64,000 nt of DNA from Streptomyces violascens (GCF_014649955.1 NZ_BMUA01000017.1:117804-181803), one strand, 5' to 3'; positions 51,675 to 59,937 are shown, counted from the stretch's first letter. The notes: generated from the letters alone by a model not told the origin. Numbers and translations are program-made.

Positions 51675-52431
51675 GCTCCGCCCGGTCGTGCACCCCGCGG
51701 GTGTCAAGGACCGGGTCAGCGGAGAACACTGGGGCGGCCGCCTGTACATGCGCGAGATCTCCCTGCGCATCACCCGCCTCCTGGTCACCACCAAGGTCAC
51801 GCCGAACCAGCTGACCTATCTGATGACCCTCAGCGGTGTCCTCGCCGCCCCGGCCCTGCTCATCCCGGGCATCTGGGGCGCGGTCCTCGGCGTCGTGGCC
51901 GTCCAGGGCTATCTGCTGCTCGACTGCGTCGACGGCGAAGTCGCCCGCTGGAAGAAGCAGTTCTCGCTGTCCGGGGTGTACCTGGACCGCGTCGGCGCCT
52001 ACCTGTGCGACGCGGCGGTCCTGGTCGGTTTCGGCCTGCGCGCCGCCGACCTGTGGGGCGGCGGCCGGATCGACTGGCTCTGGGCCTTCCTCGGTACGCT
52101 CGCGGCCCTCGGCGCCATCCTGATCAAGGCGGAGACCGACCTCGTCGGCGTCGCCCGGCACCAGGCCGGTCTGCCGCAGGTCAAGGACGCGGCGGCCACG
52201 CCGCGCTCCTCCGGCATGGCGCTGGCCCGCCGGGCCGCCGCCGCGCTCAAGTTCCACCGCCTGGTCCTCGGCATCGAGGCGTCCCTGCTGATCCTGGTCC
52301 TCGCGATCGTGGACCACGTCCGGGGCGACCTGTACTTCTCGCGCCTGGGCGTCGCGGTCCTTGCCGGCATCGCGCTCCTCCAGACGCTGCTCCACCTCGT
52401 GTCGATCCTCGCCTCCAGCAGGCTGAAATGA
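51652..52431 (+). CDS. CDP-alcohol phosphotransferase with altered active-site motif
   Basis: A 259-residue membrane protein of the CDP-alcohol phosphotransferase family, with about six helices. The motif is DCVDGEVAR at 91-99, then G108 and D112. The last aspartate of the D-x2-D-G-x2-A-R-x8-G-x3-D-x3-D pattern, thought to be the general base, is Ala at 116. A further Asp lies at 120. The change could mean a relocated base, an altered reaction or a partner role beside the intact enzyme at 48107. The ATG at 51652 is 23 bases inside the dehydrogenase gene. Its stop overlaps the glycosyltransferase start (ATGA). Confidence 0.83.
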   Translation: MPRPSVAELRPVVHPAGVKDRVSGEHWGGRLYMREISLRITRLLVTTKVTPNQLTYLMTLSGVLAAPALLIPGIWGAVLGVVAVQGYLLLDCVDGEVARWKKQFSLSGVYLDRVGAYLCDAAVLVGFGLRAADLWGGGRIDWLWAFLGTLAALGAILIKAETDLVGVARHQAGLPQVKDAAATPRSSGMALARRAAAALKFHRLVLGIEASLLILVLAIVDHVRGDLYFSRLGVAVLAGIALLQTLLHLVSILASSRLK

Positions 52432-53312
52432 GCGCCCCCATGAAGGTCGGTGCGGTCGTCATCACGATGGGCAACCGCCCCGCCGAGCTGCGGGCCCTGC
52501 TCGACTCGGTCGCCAAGCAGGACGGCAACCCGATCGAGGTGGTCGTCGTCGGCAACGGCGCCCCGGTCCCGGACGTCCCCGAGGGCGTACGCACCGTGGA
52601 GCTGCCGGAGAACCTGGGCATCCCGGGCGGCCGCAACGTCGGCATCGAGGCGTTCGGCCCCTCGGGCGCGGAGGTCGACGTGCTGCTCTTCCTCGACGAC
52701 GACGGGCTGCTCGCCAACCCGGACACCGCAGAGCTGTGCCGCAAGGCCTTCGCCGCCGACCCGGAGCTCGGCATCATCAGCTTCCGGATCGCCGACCCGG
52801 AGACCGGCGTCACCCAGCGCCGCCACGTCCCGAGGCTGCGCGCCGCCGACCCGATGCGCTCCTCGCGCGTGACGACCTTCCTCGGCGGCGCGAACGCCGT
52901 GCGGACCCGGGTGTTCGCGGAGGTCGGCGGGCTGCCCGACGAGTTCTTCTACGCGCACGAGGAGACCGACCTGGCCTGGCGGGCGCTCGACGCCGGCTGG
53001 ATGATCGACTACCGCGCGGACATGGTCCTGCACCATCCGACGACCGCCCCCTCCCGGCACGCGGTCTACCACCGGATGGTGGCCCGCAACCGGGTCTGGC
53101 TGGCCCGGCGCAATCTGCCCGCCCCGCTCGTCCCGGTCTACCTGGGGGTCTGGCTGCTCCTGACCCTGGCCCGCAAGCCCTCGGGCCCGGCGCTGAAGGC
53201 CTGGTTCGGCGGTTTCAAGGAGGGCTGGGCGACGCCCTGCGGACCGCGCCGCCCCATGAAGTGGCGTACGGTCTTCAAGCTCACCCGGCTGGGCCGTCCC
53301 CCCGTCATCTGA
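52428..53312 (+). CDS. family 2 glycosyltransferase
   Basis: A 294-residue GT-A fold transferase. It begins MKVGAVVITMGNRPAELRALLDSVAKQ and continues with ENLGIPGGRNVGIE. The metal and nucleotide-sugar site is LLFLDDDGLLA near residue 90, and the acceptor region is FFYAHEETDLAWRALDAGW near 180. It looks like the rhamnosyl- and galactofuranosyl-type enzymes of cell wall polymer clusters. No membrane anchor is obvious apart from a hydrophobic stretch near 240. It overlaps the preceding gene by 4 bases and precedes the ABC exporter by 55 bases, so it probably decorates or primes the exported polymer. Confidence 0.88.
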   Translation: MSAPMKVGAVVITMGNRPAELRALLDSVAKQDGNPIEVVVVGNGAPVPDVPEGVRTVELPENLGIPGGRNVGIEAFGPSGAEVDVLLFLDDDGLLANPDTAELCRKAFAADPELGIISFRIADPETGVTQRRHVPRLRAADPMRSSRVTTFLGGANAVRTRVFAEVGGLPDEFFYAHEETDLAWRALDAGWMIDYRADMVLHHPTTAPSRHAVYHRMVARNRVWLARRNLPAPLVPVYLGVWLLLTLARKPSGPALKAWFGGFKEGWATPCGPRRPMKWRTVFKLTRLGRPPVI

Positions 53313-53367
53313 GAGTCTCGGCTCTGAGACCATCGGGCGTACTTCTTGAACACGAAAGTTTTCACTT

Positions 53368-54249
53368 GTGAGTGACACAACCCTGTCCCCGGCGGACCTC
53401 GCCGCCAAGCACGGGCTGTCGGTGAGCGGAGCCCGGCCCGGGCTCTCCGCTTACATCAAGCAGCTGTGGGGCCGGCGCCACTTCATCCTGTCGTTCTCGT
53501 CGGCCAAGCTGACCGCCCAGTACAGCGAGGCGAAGCTCGGCCAGATCTGGCAGGTGGCGACGCCCCTGCTGAACGCGCTGGTCTACTACTTCATCTTCGG
53601 CGTCCTGATGAACGCGAAGCGGGGCATCGACTCGGACGCGTACATCCCGTTCCTGGTCACCGGCGTGTTCCTGTTCACCTTCACGCAGAACTCGCTGATG
53701 GCGGGCGTGCGGGCGATCTCGGGCAACCTGGGCCTGGTGCGGGCGCTGCACTTCCCGCGTGCCTCGCTGCCCATCTCCTTCGCGCTGCAGCAGCTCCAGC
53801 AGCTGCTCTTCTCGATGATCGTCCTGATGATCGTGGTCGTGTCCTCCGGCTTCATGCCGAGCATGACCTGGCCGCTGATCATCCCGGTGCTCGCGCTGCA
53901 GTTCGTGTTCAACACCGGCCTGGCGCTGATCTTCGCGCGGCTCGGCTCCAAGACGCCGGACCTCGCGCAGCTGATGCCGTTCATCATGCGTACGTGGATG
54001 TACTCGTCCGGCGTGATGTTCAGCCTCAGCACCGTGCTCAAGGGCAAACCTCACTGGCTGAAGGACATCCTTCAGTGCAACCCCGCCGCGGTCTACATGG
54101 ACCTGGCGCGCTACGCCCTGATGGACGGCTACGGCGGCCACTCGCTGCCCCCGCACGTGTGGGCCCTCGCGGTCGGCTGGGCGGTCGTCGTCGGCGGGCT
54201 GGGCTTCGTGTACTTCTGGAAGGCTGAGGAGCGGTATGGCCGTGGCTGA
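53368..54249 (+). CDS. ABC-2 type polysaccharide/teichoic acid export permease (TagG/Wzm-like)
   Basis: A 293-residue permease with six membrane helices in the ABC-2 layout. The cytoplasmic N-terminal helix region (YIKQLWGRRHFILSFSSAKLTAQYSEAKLGQIWQV) is typical of Wzm, TagG and RfbA-like exporters of lipid-linked polymers. The LLNALVYYFIFGVLM, RALHFPRA and CNPAAVYMDLARYALMDG segments are also typical. The GTG at 53368 is used; ribosome pairing is weak. Its stop lies 14 bases inside the ATPase gene. With its partner it should flip a lipid-linked glycopolymer across the membrane. Confidence 0.88.
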   Translation: MSDTTLSPADLAAKHGLSVSGARPGLSAYIKQLWGRRHFILSFSSAKLTAQYSEAKLGQIWQVATPLLNALVYYFIFGVLMNAKRGIDSDAYIPFLVTGVFLFTFTQNSLMAGVRAISGNLGLVRALHFPRASLPISFALQQLQQLLFSMIVLMIVVVSSGFMPSMTWPLIIPVLALQFVFNTGLALIFARLGSKTPDLAQLMPFIMRTWMYSSGVMFSLSTVLKGKPHWLKDILQCNPAAVYMDLARYALMDGYGGHSLPPHVWALAVGWAVVVGGLGFVYFWKAEERYGRG

Positions 54250-55051
54250 GGACATCAAGGACCGCGTCGCAGTCGAAGACGCGCGCATTCCCACCGTCAT
54301 CTGCGACGACGTGCACATCGTGTACACCGTCAACGGAGGCGGCGGCGGAAAGGGCAGCGCCACTGCCGCCCTGAGCCGCATCGTCAAAAGGGACAGGACC
54401 GGCGGCGCAGGCCGCGGCATGCGCCGGGTGCACGCGGTCAAGGGCGTGTCGTTCACCGCGTACCGCGGCGAGGCGATCGGCCTGATCGGCTCCAACGGCT
54501 CCGGCAAGTCGACGCTGCTTCGGGCGATCGCCGGCCTGCTGCCGCCCGAGAGCGGCCGGGTCTACACCGACGGCCAGCCCTCGCTGCTCGGCGTGAACGC
54601 GGCGCTCATGAACGACCTGACCGGCGAGCGCAACGTGATCCTGGGCGGTCTCGCCATGGGCATGTCGCGCGAGGAGGTCAAGGAGCGCTACGAGGAGATC
54701 GTCGACTTCTCCGGCATCAACGACAAGGGCGACTTCATCTCCCTGCCGATGCGGACGTACTCCTCCGGCATGGCGGCCCGGCTGCGGTTCTCCATCGCCG
54801 CGGCCAAGGACCATGACGTCCTCATGATCGACGAGGCGCTCGCCACCGGTGACCGCCAGTTCCAGATCCGCTCCGAGGAGCGCATCCGGGAGCTGCGCAA
54901 GCACGCCGGAACCGTCTTCCTGGTGAGCCACAGCATCGGCTCCATCCGGGACACCTGCGACCGCGTGCTCTGGCTGGAGCGCGGTGAGCTGCTCATGGAC
55001 GGTCCGACGGACGAGGTCGTGAAGGCCTACCAGAAGGAGTCCGGCCGCTGA
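54236..55051 (+). CDS. ABC-type polysaccharide/teichoic acid exporter ATPase (TagH/Wzt-like)
   Basis: A 271-residue ATPase partner of the preceding permease. Walker A is LIGSNGSGKSTLLRAIAGLL near 82, the signature region is TYSSGMAARLRFSIAAAKDHDVLMIDEALATGD, and the switch His is in VSHSIGSI. The long loop before the cassette (VNGGGGGKGSATAALSRIVKRD) and the lack of a C-terminal carbohydrate-binding domain make it TagH-like and short rather than the Wzt type that selects finished chains. GAGGAG precedes the ATG. It is the last gene of the operon and a terminator follows 30 bases later. Confidence 0.9.
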   Translation: MAVAEDIKDRVAVEDARIPTVICDDVHIVYTVNGGGGGKGSATAALSRIVKRDRTGGAGRGMRRVHAVKGVSFTAYRGEAIGLIGSNGSGKSTLLRAIAGLLPPESGRVYTDGQPSLLGVNAALMNDLTGERNVILGGLAMGMSREEVKERYEEIVDFSGINDKGDFISLPMRTYSSGMAARLRFSIAAAKDHDVLMIDEALATGDRQFQIRSEERIRELRKHAGTVFLVSHSIGSIRDTCDRVLWLERGELLMDGPTDEVVKAYQKESGR

Positions 55052-55080
55052 CATTTGGTCATCCGGCGGACAGCGGAAAC

Positions 55081-55118
55081 CGCGGCCCCTGTCGATCAAC
55101 CCCGGCAGGGGCTTCCGC
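55081..55118 (+). terminator. probable terminator after the export operon
   Basis: GCCCCTG at 55085-55091 pairs with CAGGGGC at 55106-55112, extended by a CGCGG/CCGCG outer pair. It separates the exporter genes from the hopanoid operon. Confidence 0.55.
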
Positions 55119-55391
55119 GTCCTATGGTGTGGTCGGGCAGTCAAGATCCCGTCAAGTTGCCAGTGTGCGGGGAAGGTTGGGCCGGATTGGAGTGTTCTTG
55201 TAATGCTCGCAACACCCCGACGTGTTGTCGGCCGTTGTACAACGTAAGCTGTACCGGTGCTGATTCGCGGCAAGTGGGGTAATACGCCCCGGGCTCCTCG
55301 CGAGGTGGGTCACCCCGTCCGGGGAGGTCAGGCGGCGTGTCCGAAATAGGATGTTTTGGGTCGGCGGTGTAGAACGGGAGATGTGACGGCC
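55119..55391 (+). promoter_or_regulatory. promoter region of the hopanoid operon
   Basis: This stretch is less GC-rich than its surroundings and holds no supported gene. A perfect 12-base palindrome, CGTTGTACAACG at 55233-55244, is a candidate operator. TAGGAT at 55347-55352 is a candidate -10. The whole gap between the exporter stop and the first small frame is 340 bases, the longest in this half of the window. Confidence 0.4.
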
Positions 55392-55457
55392 ATGGCTACG
55401 GAAAATCTCCAGCTCCGAGGGACGGCCGCCGTTCCCGCGCCGGGCGGTACCCGGTGA
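55392..55457 (+). CDS. possible 21-residue small protein coupled to hpnC
   Basis: The frame reads MATENLQLRGTAAV and ends in TRSTOP exactly at the hpnC start: its TGA at 55455-55457 overlaps the GTG at 55454 (GTGA). GGGAG lies about 11 bases before the ATG. The overlap is the same kind that joins all later hpn genes, so the frame may exist to bring ribosomes to hpnC. A real peptide function is unproven. Confidence 0.4.
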   Translation: MATENLQLRGTAAVPAPGGTR

Positions 55458-56365
55458 CCCCAGTCCGGGACGTGCGCACCGGATCCTCCTCGCGCACCAC
55501 GCTCGACAAGGCCACGGAAGAGAACTTCCCGGTGGCCCCGTTCTTCCTGCCGCGCGCCTGGCGCGACGACCTGATGGCCGTCTACGGCTTCGCCCGGCTC
55601 GTCGACGACATCGGAGACGGCGACCTCGCCCTCGGCGGCGCCGACGCCCGCCACCTGGGCGTCGCCCCCACCGATGCGGACGACCGGCTGCTCATGCTCG
55701 ACGCCTTCGAGACGGACCTGCGCCGGGTCTTCGACGGAACGCCGCACCACCCGCTCCTCAAGGCCCTGCAGCCCACCGTGCGGCGCTGCTCGCTGACCCC
55801 GGATCCCTTCCTCGGGCTGATCGCGGCCAACCGCCAGGACCAGCGCGTCGCACGCTACGAGACGTACGAGGAACTGCTCGCCTACTGCGAGCTTTCGGCC
55901 AACCCCGTGGGGCGGCTCGTCCTCGCCATCACCGGCACCGCGAGCCCGGAGCGCATCCGCCGCTCCGACGCGATCTGCACGGCGCTGCAGATCGTCGAAC
56001 ACCTCCAGGACGTGAAGGAGGACCTCGGGCGGGACCGGATCTATCTGCCTGCCGAGGACATGTCGCGGTTCCACGTCACGCGGGCCGACCTGGCCGCCCC
56101 CCGCGGGAGCGCCTCGGTGCGTGCCCTGGTCGCGTTCGAAGCGGAACGCGCCGGGTCGTTGCTGAATGAAGGCACCCCTCTGGTGGGTAGCGTCCACGGC
56201 AGACTCAAGCTGCTGCTGGCCGGATTCGTGGCCGGAGGACGCGCCGCGCTCGACGCGGTCGCTGCCGCCGGCCACGACGTACTCCCGGGACCGCCCAAGC
56301 CCACCAAGGCAAGGCTGATGCGCGAGGTGGGAGCCGTCTTGCGAAGAGCGCGTAGAGAGGGGTGA
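55454..56365 (+). CDS. hpnC: hydroxysqualene synthase component HpnC
   Basis: A 303-residue trans-isoprenyl diphosphate synthase-fold protein. The first Asp-rich motif is RLVDDIGD near residue 50 and the second is EHLQDVKED near 185. HpnC releases hydroxysqualene from presqualene diphosphate, which HpnD makes from two farnesyl diphosphates. The sequence TEENFPVAPFFLPRAWRDDLMAVYGFARLVDD is typical. The GTG at 55454 overlaps a short upstream frame, and the stop overlaps the hpnD start (GTGA), which places it first in the hopanoid pathway operon. Confidence 0.92.
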   Translation: MTPVRDVRTGSSSRTTLDKATEENFPVAPFFLPRAWRDDLMAVYGFARLVDDIGDGDLALGGADARHLGVAPTDADDRLLMLDAFETDLRRVFDGTPHHPLLKALQPTVRRCSLTPDPFLGLIAANRQDQRVARYETYEELLAYCELSANPVGRLVLAITGTASPERIRRSDAICTALQIVEHLQDVKEDLGRDRIYLPAEDMSRFHVTRADLAAPRGSASVRALVAFEAERAGSLLNEGTPLVGSVHGRLKLLLAGFVAGGRAALDAVAAAGHDVLPGPPKPTKARLMREVGAVLRRARREG

Positions 56366-57312
56366 GCCGGACAGTGGAGGCACAGGCACCCGTGTCCGCA
56401 CCGGTACAGGCCGCATACAGCTATTGCGAGGCCGTGACCGGGCAGCAGGCGCGCAATTTCGCGTACGGCATCAGGCTGCTGCCGGCCGACAAGCGGCAGG
56501 CGATGTCGGCGCTGTACGCGTTCTCGCGCCGGGTCGACGACATCGGCGACGGCACGCTGGCCGACGACGCCAAGGAAGTGCGCCTGGAGGAGACCCGGGC
56601 GCTGCTCGGGCGCATCCGCGACGGCCGCGTGGACGAGGACGACACCGACCCGGTCGCGGTCGCGCTCGCGGACGCGGCGCGCCGGTTCCCGATCCCGCTC
56701 GGCGGGCTCGACGAGCTCATCGACGGCGTCCTCATGGACGTGCACGGCGAGAGCTACGAGACCTGGGACGACCTGAAGGTCTACTGCCGGTGTGTCGCGG
56801 GCGCCATCGGTCGGCTCTCGTTGGGCGTGTTCGGTACGCAGCCGGGCGCGCCAGGCATCGAACGCGCCGGGGAGTACGCCGACACGCTGGGGCTCGCGCT
56901 CCAACTCACCAACATCCTCAGGGACGTTCGCGAGGACGCCGGAAACGGGCGGACCTACCTGCCCTCCGACGACCTCGCCAAGTTCGGCTGCTCGACGGGT
57001 TTCAACGGCCCCGTGCCGCCGCCCGGCTCCGACTTCGCCGGGCTCGTCCACTTCGAAGTGCGGCGCGCCCGGGCCCTGTTCGCCGAGGGCTACCGGCTCC
57101 TTCCCATGCTGGACCGGCGCAGCGGCGCCTGCGTGGCCGCCATGGCCGGCATCTACCGGCGCCTGCTCGACCGCATCGAGCGCGACCCGGAAGCGGTGCT
57201 GCGCGGACGGGTCTCGCTGCCCGGGCGGGAGAAGGCGTACGTCGCGGTACGCGGACTGTCCGGCCTCGACACGCGGCACGTCTCCCGGCAGACCGCCAGG
57301 AGGCGCGCCTGA
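56362..57312 (+). CDS. hpnD: presqualene diphosphate synthase HpnD
   Basis: A 316-residue squalene/phytoene synthase-family enzyme. It carries FAYGIRLLPADKRQAMSALYAFSRRVDDIGDG with the first DxxxD motif near 55, YETWDDLKVYCRCVAGAIG, and LTNILRDVREDAGNGRTYLP with the second motif near 195. It joins two farnesyl diphosphates into presqualene diphosphate for HpnC. The GTG start lies inside the hpnC stop. Its own stop shares a base with the ATG of the small DUF6380-like gene (TGATG). Confidence 0.93.
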   Translation: MSRTVEAQAPVSAPVQAAYSYCEAVTGQQARNFAYGIRLLPADKRQAMSALYAFSRRVDDIGDGTLADDAKEVRLEETRALLGRIRDGRVDEDDTDPVAVALADAARRFPIPLGGLDELIDGVLMDVHGESYETWDDLKVYCRCVAGAIGRLSLGVFGTQPGAPGIERAGEYADTLGLALQLTNILRDVREDAGNGRTYLPSDDLAKFGCSTGFNGPVPPPGSDFAGLVHFEVRRARALFAEGYRLLPMLDRRSGACVAAMAGIYRRLLDRIERDPEAVLRGRVSLPGREKAYVAVRGLSGLDTRHVSRQTARRRA

Positions 57313-57452
57313 TGCACCACGCGCACCCGGACGAAGGGCTGAGGACCATTACGCAGGCCCGACGTGCAACTTCCCGGCTCCTTGAGGCGTCCCTGACTGC
57401 ATCGGCCTGCCGTGCCCACCACGCCGGCGCGGCCGGAGGGGAGGGCGCATGA
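57312..57452 (+). CDS. small DUF6380-like protein between hpnD and hpnE
   Basis: A 46-residue frame whose ATG overlaps the hpnD stop (TGATG) and whose TGA overlaps the hpnE start (ATGA). The peptide starts MHHAHPDEGLRTITQ and contains ARRATSRLLEASLTASACR followed by HHAG. The R-A-T, A-S-L-T-A and H-H-x-G spacing matches the short streptomycete DUF6380 proteins as I remember them. It is basic, Ala-rich and has no membrane helix. The double coupling makes translation very likely. Function is unknown; it may assist the squalene-forming enzymes. Confidence 0.65.
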   Translation: MHHAHPDEGLRTITQARRATSRLLEASLTASACRAHHAGAAGGEGA

Positions 57453-58831
57453 ACGACGCGCAGCCCAAACGCGCCGTGGTGATCGGCGGCGGACTCGCCG
57501 GAATCACCGCGGCGCTCGAACTCGCCGACGCGGGCCTGGCCGTGACCCTCGTCGAGGGCCGCCCGCGGCTCGGCGGTCTCGCGTTCTCCTTCCGGCGCGG
57601 CGAGCTCACCGTGGACAACGGCCAGCACGTCTACCTGCGCTGCTGCACCGCCTACCGGTGGTTTCTCGACCGCGTCGGCGGGGCCGAACTCGCCCCGGTG
57701 CAAGCCAAGTTGGACGTTCCCGTCCTCGACGTGGCCCACCCCAGGGGCCCCCGGCTCGGGCGGCTGCGACGCGACGCGCTGCCCGTACCGCTGCACCTGG
57801 CGCGGAGCCTGGCGACCTACCCGCACCTCTCGCTCGCCGAGCGGGCCTTGGTCGGGCGCGCCGCGCTCGCGCTCAAGAAGCTCGACCCGGCCGACCCGGC
57901 CCTGGACGGCGTGGACTTCGCGACGTGGCTGAGCCGGTACGGCCAGTCGGGCCGCACCATCGAGGCCCTGTGGGACCTCGTGGGTGTCGCGACCCTGAAC
58001 GCCACCGCGCCGCACGCCTCGCTCGGCCTGGCCGCCATGGTCTTCAAGACCGGGCTGCTCTCCGAGCCGGGAGCCGCCGACATCGGCTGGGCCCGCGTGC
58101 CGCTCGGTGAACTCCACGACACGCTGGCCCGCAAGGCCCTCGACGCGGCGGGGGTGCGCACCGAGACGCGCACCAAGGCCGAGGCCATCTCCCGTACGGC
58201 CAGCGGCAGTTGGCAGGTCGAGGTGGCCGGCGAGACGCTGGACGCCGAGGTCGTCGTGCTCGCCGTACCGCAGAAGGAGACGCACGACCTGCTGCCCGAC
58301 GGGGCGCTGGAGGAGCCGGGCAGGCTGCTCGGCATCGGCACCGCGCCGATCCTCAACGTCCATGTCGTCTACGACCGCAAGGTGTTGCGGCAGCCCTTCT
58401 TCGCGGCGCTCGGCAGCCCGGTGCAGTGGGTCTTCGACCGGACGGACTCCTCGGGGCTGAAGGGCCAGGGGCAGTATCTGGCCATCTCCCAGTCGGCCGC
58501 CCAGGACGAGATCGAGCTGCCCGTGGCCGAACTGCGCGCGCGCTATCTCCCCGAGCTGGAAAAGCTGTTGCCCGCGGCGCGCGGCGCGGAGATCCTCGAC
58601 TTCTTCGTCACCCGGGAGCGGACAGCGACGTTCGCCCCCACCCCCGGCGTCGGACGGCTGCGGCCCTCGGCGCGGACCCGCGCGGACGGCCTGTACCTGG
58701 CCGGCGCGTGGACCGCGACCGGCTGGCCCGCGACCATGGAGGGAGCCGTGCGCAGCGGATTCAGCGCCGCCGGCGCCGCTCTCTCCACCCTCGGCCGCCC
58801 CCATGTTCATCCGCTTCAGGAGGCGGCATGA
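57449..58831 (+). CDS. hpnE: hydroxysqualene dehydroxylase HpnE
   Basis: A 460-residue FAD-dependent amine oxidase-fold protein. It starts with RAVVIGGGLAGITAALELADAGLAVTLVEGRPRLGG, has VDNGQHVYLRCC near 55, and ends with the second flavin motif ADGLYLAGAWTATGWPATMEGAVRSG. HpnE reduces hydroxysqualene to squalene; genes of this type were long annotated as phytoene desaturases. The ATG overlaps the small gene before it. Its stop overlaps the polyprenyl synthase ATG (ATGA). Confidence 0.93.
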   Translation: MNDAQPKRAVVIGGGLAGITAALELADAGLAVTLVEGRPRLGGLAFSFRRGELTVDNGQHVYLRCCTAYRWFLDRVGGAELAPVQAKLDVPVLDVAHPRGPRLGRLRRDALPVPLHLARSLATYPHLSLAERALVGRAALALKKLDPADPALDGVDFATWLSRYGQSGRTIEALWDLVGVATLNATAPHASLGLAAMVFKTGLLSEPGAADIGWARVPLGELHDTLARKALDAAGVRTETRTKAEAISRTASGSWQVEVAGETLDAEVVVLAVPQKETHDLLPDGALEEPGRLLGIGTAPILNVHVVYDRKVLRQPFFAALGSPVQWVFDRTDSSGLKGQGQYLAISQSAAQDEIELPVAELRARYLPELEKLLPAARGAEILDFFVTRERTATFAPTPGVGRLRPSARTRADGLYLAGAWTATGWPATMEGAVRSGFSAAGAALSTLGRPHVHPLQEAA

Positions 58832-59937
58832 CTGTTAGCAGTACTGGAACAAGAGGAGAGACTGTGCCGACTGTGCCTTCGGCTTCGGCGAATCCGGCTG
58901 TGGACACCGTGGACGTCAACGCCCTGCTGGAGCGGGGGCGCGCGCTGTCGACTCCGGAGCTGCGCGCGGCCGTCGACCGGCTCGCGGCTCCCATGGACAC
59001 CGTCGCCGCCTACCACTTCGGGTGGATCGACGCCCAGGGCCGCCCGGCGGCCGGCGACGGCGGCAAGGCCATCCGGCCCGCGCTCGCCCTGCTCTCCGCG
59101 GAGGCGGCCGGCGCCAGTGCCGAGGTCGGCGTGCCGGGGGCGGTCGCCGTGGAGCTCGTGCACAACTTCTCGCTCCTGCACGACGACCTCATGGACGGCG
59201 ACGAGCAGCGCCGCCACCGCGACACGGTGTGGAAGGTGCACGGCCCCGCGCAGGCGATCCTCGTCGGCGACGCCCTGTTCGCCCTCGCCAACGAGGTGCT
59301 CCTGGAGCTCGGCACGGTCGAAGCGGGCCGCGCCACCCGCCGACTCACCACCGCCACGCGGAAGTTGATCGACGGTCAGGCCCAGGACATCTCCTACGAG
59401 CACCGCGAGCGGGTCACCGTCGAGGAGTGCCTGGAGATGGAGGGCAACAAGACGGGCGCGCTGCTCGCCTGCGCCGTCTCCATCGGCGCGGTCCTCGGCG
59501 GAGCCGACGACAGGACCGCCGACACCCTGGAGGCGTACGGCTACCACCTCGGGCTCGCCTTCCAGGCCGTCGACGACCTGCTCGGCATCTGGGGCGACCC
59601 GGACTCCACCGGCAAGCAGACCTGGAGCGACCTGCGCCAGCGCAAGAAGTCGCTGCCGGTCGTCGCGGCCCTCGCCGCGGGCGGCCCGGCCTCCACACGG
59701 CTCGGCGAGCTGCTCGCCGCCGACGCCAAGAGCAATGACTTCGACAGCTTCTCCGAGGCCGAGTTCGCCACTCGGGCGGCCCTGATCGAGGAGGCGGGAG
59801 GCCGCGAGTGGACCTCCCAGGAGGCCCGCAGGCAGCACACCATCGCGATCGAGGCGCTTAGCGCGGTCGACATGCCGGAAAAGGTCCGTGCGCAGCTCAC
59901 CGCCCTCGCGGACTTCGTCGTCGTACGAAAGAGATGA
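58828..59937 (+). CDS. polyprenyl diphosphate synthase (probable farnesyl diphosphate synthase)
   Basis: A 369-residue trans-prenyl synthase. The first Asp-rich motif is LLHDDLMDGD at 117-125, and the second is AVDDLLGIWGD with only two of the usual three aspartates. RDTVWKVHG, DISYEHRERVT and GNKTGALL are also typical. Its place between hpnE and the cyclase implies that it supplies C15 farnesyl diphosphate for squalene. The ATG at 58828 overlaps the hpnE stop and has AGGAGG 5 bases upstream. A GTG at 58864 with GAGGAGAG before it is a serious alternative start. Confidence 0.9.
   Translation: MTVSSTGTRGETVPTVPSASANPAVDTVDVNALLERGRALSTPELRAAVDRLAAPMDTVAAYHFGWIDAQGRPAAGDGGKAIRPALALLSAEAAGASAEVGVPGAVAVELVHNFSLLHDDLMDGDEQRRHRDTVWKVHGPAQAILVGDALFALANEVLLELGTVEAGRATRRLTTATRKLIDGQAQDISYEHRERVTVEECLEMEGNKTGALLACAVSIGAVLGGADDRTADTLEAYGYHLGLAFQAVDDLLGIWGDPDSTGKQTWSDLRQRKKSLPVVAALAAGGPASTRLGELLAADAKSNDFDSFSEAEFATRAALIEEAGGREWTSQEARRQHTIAIEALSAVDMPEKVRAQLTALADFVVVRKR

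Noticed and set aside
57449..58831. Phytoene desaturase and a carotenoid pathway
   Set aside because: The gene order with hpnC, hpnD, cyclase, hpnG and hpnH and the HpnE-like flavin motifs fit hydroxysqualene reduction. No lycopene cyclase or other carotenoid gene is present.
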